Shown: piece by piece, positions 7,834 through 10,711 of the stretch | Layout of the letters: every line of letters begins with the position of its first letter | How positions within the stretch are numbered: position 1 is the stretch's first letter | Source of the DNA: an uncultured Cellvibrio sp. | Lineage (GTDB): Bacteria; Pseudomonadota; Gammaproteobacteria; Pseudomonadales; Cellvibrionaceae | Length of the DNA stretch: 10,711 bases | Reading direction: 5' to 3' | Assembly (NCBI GenBank): GCA_946482345.1 | Contig: CAMLRJ010000070.1 | Coordinates: 1-10,711 of the forward strand | The notes under the pieces: generated by a model | Database searches by the model: none | Seen by the model: only the letters and a program-made list of their open reading frames with translations | What the model was told of the DNA's origin: nothing | Program-made: the position numbers and the translations under genes

Positions 7834-7851
7834 GGTTAACCAAGTCTAGAC
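7834..7851. repeat. Two adjacent perfect 8-bp palindromes
   Basis: GGTTAACC (7834-7841) and GTCTAGAC (7844-7851) are separated by two bases, between the repeat array and the 3' end of the CPBP gene. Each is a perfect dyad without a loop, so neither makes a good RNA hairpin or terminator. They could be operator half-sites, or simply chance. No T-tract follows on either strand, so I see no convincing terminator for the CPBP gene here. Confidence 0.35.
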
Positions 7852-7876
7852 CAACTTTTCAGAAAAACCGCGCGCA

Positions 7877-8713
7877 TTACCAGGGGAAAAATTGCGTCGG
7901 TAAACTGCCGGTTCTTAATATTGCCGCTATGTCCATACTCAATGCGACACCGGCGTGAACCAGAACACCTCCCCAGATGCTACGCGAACGCATAGCCAAT
8001 ATGCCCAGAAAAAATCCGAACAATATTGCTCCCGTCGCTTCAGGCCATAACTTTGGCAAATGAATCATCATATAAGGCACACACATAATCCAGATTGCAT
8101 TGGCGCCCAATGCAGGCCTCAGCGCATGCAAAAAAAATCCACGGAAGAAAAATTCCAGACAAACAAACTGGGTCAAATACAGAATTTCCCACAATATAAA
8201 ATCCAGATAACTGCGACTGGTTAATTTGTAAAAAGGATAGTGATGGACAAATTCATCACCCAAACTAGCAATATAAACAAAACACAAGATAGGCATCAAC
8301 AAACAAACATAGCCAGCCCAGTGTTGATGTGTTTGCTGCCATCGCCAGCCAAAATTCACTATAGATTCTTTAAAGAAATAGCGGATAAGAATCCAGGGCA
8401 ACACAACAAATGCCAACAAATGACAGCTGGTCCACCACCCGAATTCGATTAATTTTTTCCACAGGGTTTGATCCAGCCATTGCGAGAAATAATTATCGGG
8501 AAAATTAAAAACAGATTCGATAAACGATAAAAAAACATAGAAACTGGATGAGTATTTTGCATAGTGCAAAAACAATAAACTGACCGAAACTCCCGCCAAC
8601 GTAATCAATGTTCGCCGCAAAGCCTGCGCGCGCGACATGGAATAGGAATTTTTATCCTGATCCACTTCATCCAGAGCTGCCATCCAGGTTGTCGGATGAA
8701 AATAATGTTTCAT
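7877..8713 (-). CDS. CPBP-family intramembrane protease homologue (Abi/CAAX protease-like)
   Basis: A 278-aa polytopic membrane protein of the CPBP (CAAX protease and bacteriocin-processing) family, whose members are glutamic-type intramembrane proteases or maturation factors. Hydrophobic segments lie near 36-50, 57-70, 97-113, 133-150, 168-185, 205-218, 227-240 and 248-265. Motif 1 is seen as LEFFFRG (E187, R191); the classical EExxxR has two Glu and here the first is Leu. Motif 2 is MMIHLPK (H218). Motif 3 is LVHAGVALSMD (H253, D261). The N-terminal 30 residues are polar and probably cytoplasmic. ATG 8713 has GGAG (8721-8724) seven bases upstream and follows the serine hydrolase stop by 27 nt, so the two are probably co-transcribed. 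Substrate unknown. The sequence is visibly AT-richer than the gsp genes. Confidence 0.85.
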   Translation of the reverse strand: MKHYFHPTTWMAALDEVDQDKNSYSMSRAQALRRTLITLAGVSVSLLFLHYAKYSSSFYVFLSFIESVFNFPDNYFSQWLDQTLWKKLIEFGWWTSCHLLAFVVLPWILIRYFFKESIVNFGWRWQQTHQHWAGYVCLLMPILCFVYIASLGDEFVHHYPFYKLTSRSYLDFILWEILYLTQFVCLEFFFRGFFLHALRPALGANAIWIMCVPYMMIHLPKLWPEATGAILFGFFLGILAMRSRSIWGGVLVHAGVALSMDIAAILRTGSLPTQFFPW

Positions 8714-8740
8714 TATACTGCTCCAATAATTGGGCGATTT

Positions 8741-10024
8741 TTATTTTGCAATATGATCTGCTGCTTTGTATGCGCGTTCATGCATATCCAGAAATTTGAA
8801 AATAACATCGCGCGCAAGGCGGGTTTCACTATTGGTTAAAAACACCATACCAATTTGCAAATCGCGATTAAAAACAATTTCTGATCGATATCCCTTGACC
8901 CATCCACCATGATGTACAAAGTTTTTATGTGGCCCGTAATCAAATACTCGCCAACCCAAACCATAAGCGGTGTTGTAAACACCTTGTCGTGATGAATAAT
9001 GATTTTGTACCGGCGTATTTTCCGTAATGCGTGCGTGCAGCTGATTTAATACCAACTCGGGTAATATCTCTTGCCGACGCCCCAATTGCGCCAGCAGGAA
9101 TTGGCTCATATCTGCAATGCTGGCATTGGCTCCGGCTGCTGGCGCGATGCGATAATAGTTTTCTGTTACATCTGCCATCACCCAGGATTTTCTTCGACGA
9201 ATATGCGGCGCTGTTCGATTCGGTGTCGCCAGATATCCATTCAATCCGTAAGAAGCATTTTTCATCCCTAAAGGATCAAACAAATAATGTTTTACAAATT
9301 GTTCAAAGGTTTCACCGGATTTTTTTTCCATCATATCACCGACCAAACTGAATGTAACATTTTGGTAGGCGTAGCATCGGCCCGGCGCACATAAAAATCT
9401 TGAACTGCGCAAACCCTTCACTGCTTCACCATAGGATTTATCTGCTTCGATAGAACTGCTGGCGGCATGTTTGGGCAAACCGGTTGATTGCGCCAAAATA
9501 TGCTTCAGTGTCAACAATTGACCGTATTGATTATTTTTAAATTTCACGCCTGGCAATAACGACAACACCGATGTATCCCAACGGATTTTACCTTGATTGA
9601 CCAATATAGCTGCCGCCGTAGATGCCAAGGTTTTCGAAACCGATGCAAGACGAAATATACTATCCGGCGTCACTTTTTCATTGCTACCCATTTTCTTGAC
9701 GCCCCAAACCCGCAAGGATTTCACTTCTCCATTAGCAACAACCGCAATTGCAACGGCAGGCACATTAGGTGCAATTTTGGATGCAATATATTTTTCAAAT
9801 TCCGGCACAAAATAAAGCGCATCTCCGAAGATATAATGCGGCGAAATTATTTCCGGTGTATTTAACATGGGTATAGGAAAAAGAATTTCTGGCGGGGATT
9901 GAATCTCTGCAGAAGATTGCGCCGGTTTTTCCAACGCAAACACTGGCATAGCATACAAAAATGTAATCAATAGATAACAATAAAAACGTCGAAGGAATTT
10001 ATCAGCAGGATGGTCGCTATACAT
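8741..10024 (-). CDS. Exported serine hydrolase, family S12 / class C beta-lactamase-like
   Basis: A 427-aa protein with the penicillin-recognition serine hydrolase fold (S12: AmpC, D-Ala-D-Ala carboxypeptidase and esterase relatives). The N-terminus looks like a Sec signal (basic DKFLRR, then a hydrophobic stretch ending PVFA before L31), so it is likely periplasmic or secreted. A Pro-rich linker (about 34-62) precedes the domain. Catalytic motifs are in order: SxxK as S128-V-S-K131, YxN as Y220-Q-N222, and the KTG-equivalent HGG (H372-G-G374) followed by the usual Gly-Tyr (G378). Family hallmarks FRLASVSK, LLTLKHILAQSTGLP and YGLGWRVF are present. C212 and C217 bracket a short loop just before YxN and could form a disulfide. 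True substrate cannot be read from sequence; beta-lactamase, esterase or peptidoglycan peptidase are all possible. Its ribosome site is weak. The gene has its own promoter and leads the CPBP gene. Confidence 0.93.
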   Translation of the reverse strand: MYSDHPADKFLRRFYCYLLITFLYAMPVFALEKPAQSSAEIQSPPEILFPIPMLNTPEIISPHYIFGDALYFVPEFEKYIASKIAPNVPAVAIAVVANGEVKSLRVWGVKKMGSNEKVTPDSIFRLASVSKTLASTAAAILVNQGKIRWDTSVLSLLPGVKFKNNQYGQLLTLKHILAQSTGLPKHAASSSIEADKSYGEAVKGLRSSRFLCAPGRCYAYQNVTFSLVGDMMEKKSGETFEQFVKHYLFDPLGMKNASYGLNGYLATPNRTAPHIRRRKSWVMADVTENYYRIAPAAGANASIADMSQFLLAQLGRRQEILPELVLNQLHARITENTPVQNHYSSRQGVYNTAYGLGWRVFDYGPHKNFVHHGGWVKGYRSEIVFNRDLQIGMVFLTNSETRLARDVIFKFLDMHERAYKAADHIAK

Positions 10025-10059
10025 TAAACATTCTTATCAGGTTAAGGTGTCTGGATTAA

Positions 10060-10077
10060 GGCCCCAACCCTGGTGCC
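10060..10077 (-). other. Small imperfect inverted repeat in the hydrolase leader
   Basis: Seven-base arms (10060-10066 and 10071-10077, one mismatch) around a four-base loop, GC-rich, located 36 bases before the serine hydrolase ATG. There is no T-tract after it in the direction of transcription, so it is not a good terminator. It could form a second leader stem downstream of the 10081-10112 hairpin. Confidence 0.35.
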
Positions 10078-10080
10078 GAT

Positions 10081-10112
10081 ACTCTTCGCCCCTTGGGGGG
10101 GTTCTGAAGAGT
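10081..10112 (-). other. GC-rich hairpin at the 5' end of the serine hydrolase transcript
   Basis: A perfect inverted repeat, ACTCTTC (10081-10087) and GAAGAGT (10106-10112), encloses a C/G-rich core (CCCC TT, then a run of seven G on the plus strand) that could pair further. It starts only a few bases after the transcription start predicted from the 10122-10151 promoter, so it would sit at the very 5' end of the mRNA. No U-run follows on the minus strand, arguing against an intrinsic terminator for rsd. A 5' stabilising stem or a leader control element is an inference. Confidence 0.55.
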
Positions 10113-10121
10113 AGCGACAGA

Positions 10122-10151
10122 ATTATAGGAGAATCAAAAATAAATTATCAA
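10122..10151 (-). promoter_or_regulatory. Sigma70-type promoter for the serine hydrolase/CPBP unit
   Basis: On the minus strand the -35 is TTGATA (10151-10146), the spacer is 18 bases and the -10 is a perfect TATAAT (10127-10122). The predicted start is near 10115, giving a leader of about 90 bases before the ATG at 10024. The -35 overlaps the rsd stop codon (10148-10150), so the unit can be expressed separately from rsd although on the same strand. Confidence 0.65.
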
Positions 10152-10615
10152 ACAACCAGATCCCGATGGGATGTATGCAATACCGCAATCATTCGGTCTT
10201 CTGCAGCAAAACGGGTTTCGAGGGTTTCGCCCAGACGGGACAAATCGGTATCGATACTGCTCAGGTCGTCGGTTTCGAGGTATTTGTCGTTAAAATCGAG
10301 CAGTTTTTCGGTTGTTTTATCGATAGAGGTGTAGAGGGCACCGGCTTCCTGAAGGGCTTCTTTATCTTCAAACTCGCGGCCTTCCTTAATCAGTTGATCG
10401 TAAATTTCAAAATGACCGGCGGAAACATAATCCACCAATATCTGACAGACTTCCTTCAACATTTCCCCACGCTGTTCGCTGGATAAACTTGCTGACTCCA
10501 CACTGCTAAGCGCACAGTACTTGACCAATAATTGCTGACGTTCTTCCAACCAACGATCAATAATATCGTTCACGCCGCCCCAACGTTCTCTGGCACTTTT
10601 ACAATTTTCTAGCAT
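10148..10615 (-). CDS. rsd: Regulator of sigma D, Rsd/AlgQ family anti-sigma70 factor
   Basis: A 155-aa all-helical cytoplasmic protein of the Rsd/AlgQ family, close to the usual 155-160 aa. Family members bind region 4 of sigma70 and shift RNA polymerase toward alternative sigma factors in stationary phase; in Pseudomonas the homologue AlgQ affects alginate and virulence genes. The family's N-terminal signature is very clear: MLENCKSARERWGG, then IIDRWLEERQQLLVKYC. Further family-like segments are CQILVDYVSAGHFEIYDQLI and the acidic FNDKYLETDDLSSIDTDLSRLGETLETRFAAEDRMI. The ATG at 10615 is preceded by AGGA seven bases upstream. It is followed by the serine hydrolase promoter, not by a clear terminator. 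It would be called algQ in pseudomonad nomenclature. Confidence 0.94.
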   Translation of the reverse strand: MLENCKSARERWGGVNDIIDRWLEERQQLLVKYCALSSVESASLSSEQRGEMLKEVCQILVDYVSAGHFEIYDQLIKEGREFEDKEALQEAGALYTSIDKTTEKLLDFNDKYLETDDLSSIDTDLSRLGETLETRFAAEDRMIAVLHTSHRDLVV

Positions 10616-10711
10616 GGAAATATCCTACAGTTATCAAGTTTAGGGTTATCAGCTTCAAGATAGGCCAAAGGCAGCGTTTGGGCAAGTTTAATAACCCTTT
10701 CGACGATGCGC
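10609..10711 (-). CDS. Possible 3' end of an upstream gene (partial, uncertain)
   Basis: A minus-strand frame is open from the right edge for about 33 codons and ends with TAG at 10609-10611, overlapping the rsd start by 7 bp. Its translation ends ...AYLEADNPKLDNCRIFPC. It looks protein-like but is too short to exclude chance, and I do not recognise a family. If real, it would be translationally coupled to rsd, and the putative rsd promoter would lie inside it. Otherwise the last 96 bases are an intergenic leader. Confidence 0.2.
   Translation of the reverse strand, partial: RIVERVIKLAQTLPLAYLEADNPKLDNCRIFPC
10630..10658 (-). promoter_or_regulatory. Possible rsd promoter
   Basis: On the minus strand TTGAAG (10658-10653), a 17-base spacer and GATAAC (10635-10630) resemble a sigma70 -35/-10 pair with four of six matches in each. 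The start would lie about 10 bases upstream of the rsd ATG, leaving a very short leader, which makes this tentative. Confidence 0.25.

Noticed and set aside
7719..7958. Plus-strand open frame of 79 codons covering the 21-bp repeats (heptad-like protein)
   Set aside because: It overlaps the 3' end of the well-supported CPBP gene, its openness follows from the 21-bp period, it lacks a convincing Shine-Dalgarno, and the second half is only antisense to CPBP.
8741..10024. Calling the S12 protein an AmpC beta-lactamase or antibiotic resistance gene
   Set aside because: SxxK, YxN and HGG are shared by esterases, carboxypeptidases and other S12 members. The third motif is HGG, not the KTG of true class C enzymes.
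7877..10024. CPBP protein as a sorting protease for the neighbouring hydrolase (C-terminal anchor type system)
   Set aside because: The hydrolase ends in a polar tail (RAYKAADHIAK) with no C-terminal transmembrane segment or Gly/Pro-type sorting signal.
10081..10112. Rho-independent terminator of rsd
   Set aside because: The inverted repeat is real but no T-tract follows on the minus strand, and a promoter lies between rsd and the stem.
1..10711. CRISPR array, tRNA, rRNA, insertion sequence or phage genes
   Set aside because: No spaced palindromic repeats of CRISPR form, no cloverleaf or rRNA-like sequence, and no transposase, integrase or terminal inverted repeats were seen.

Overview
The window looks like chromosomal DNA of a gammaproteobacterium. 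Two things point that way: a type II secretion (gsp) operon in the order C-D-E-F-G-H-I-J, and an Rsd/AlgQ anti-sigma factor of the pseudomonad/enteric type. The flavour resembles the Cellvibrio/Saccharophagus group of polysaccharide degraders, but that placement is an impression from protein similarity recalled from memory, not a search result. Every gene I can support lies on the minus strand, so the biological reading direction is from high to low coordinates.

Right edge to about 10.0 kb: rsd/algQ (10148-10615) has a good Shine-Dalgarno and possibly its own promoter. A near-consensus sigma70 promoter (10122-10151) overlaps the rsd stop codon and points at the next gene. The predicted 5' UTR of that transcript opens with a GC-rich hairpin (10081-10112).

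8.7-10.0 kb and 7.9-8.7 kb: an apparent two-gene unit of an exported family S12 (beta-lactamase-like) serine hydrolase and a multi-pass CPBP-family intramembrane protease homologue, 27 nt apart. By eye both are more AT-rich than the gsp genes, so they may be an accessory insertion between rsd and the gsp operon.

7.6-7.9 kb: the only sizeable non-coding gap. It holds a 21-bp direct repeat (three full copies and the start of a fourth), two neighbouring perfect 8-bp palindromes, and an AT-rich tract where the gsp promoter would be expected.

1-7.6 kb: gspC (inner-membrane clamp protein with PDZ domain), gspD (secretin), gspE (assembly ATPase), gspF (polytopic platform protein), gspG (major pseudopilin), gspH, gspI and the 5' part of gspJ (minor pseudopilins). 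Gaps between consecutive genes are 2-27 nt or the genes overlap, so they are almost certainly one transcript. The operon runs off the left edge in gspJ; gspK, L and M would be expected beyond it. Together these proteins make a periplasm-spanning machine that drives folded exoproteins from the periplasm out through the GspD pore, powered by GspE, with a pseudopilus of GspG capped by GspH/I/J/(K).

I see no novel large system here. The core is a classic T2SS. The points worth a second look are the 21-bp repeat array in front of gspC, the hydrolase/CPBP pair with its promoter and leader hairpin, and several start-codon decisions (gspI, gspJ, gspC).
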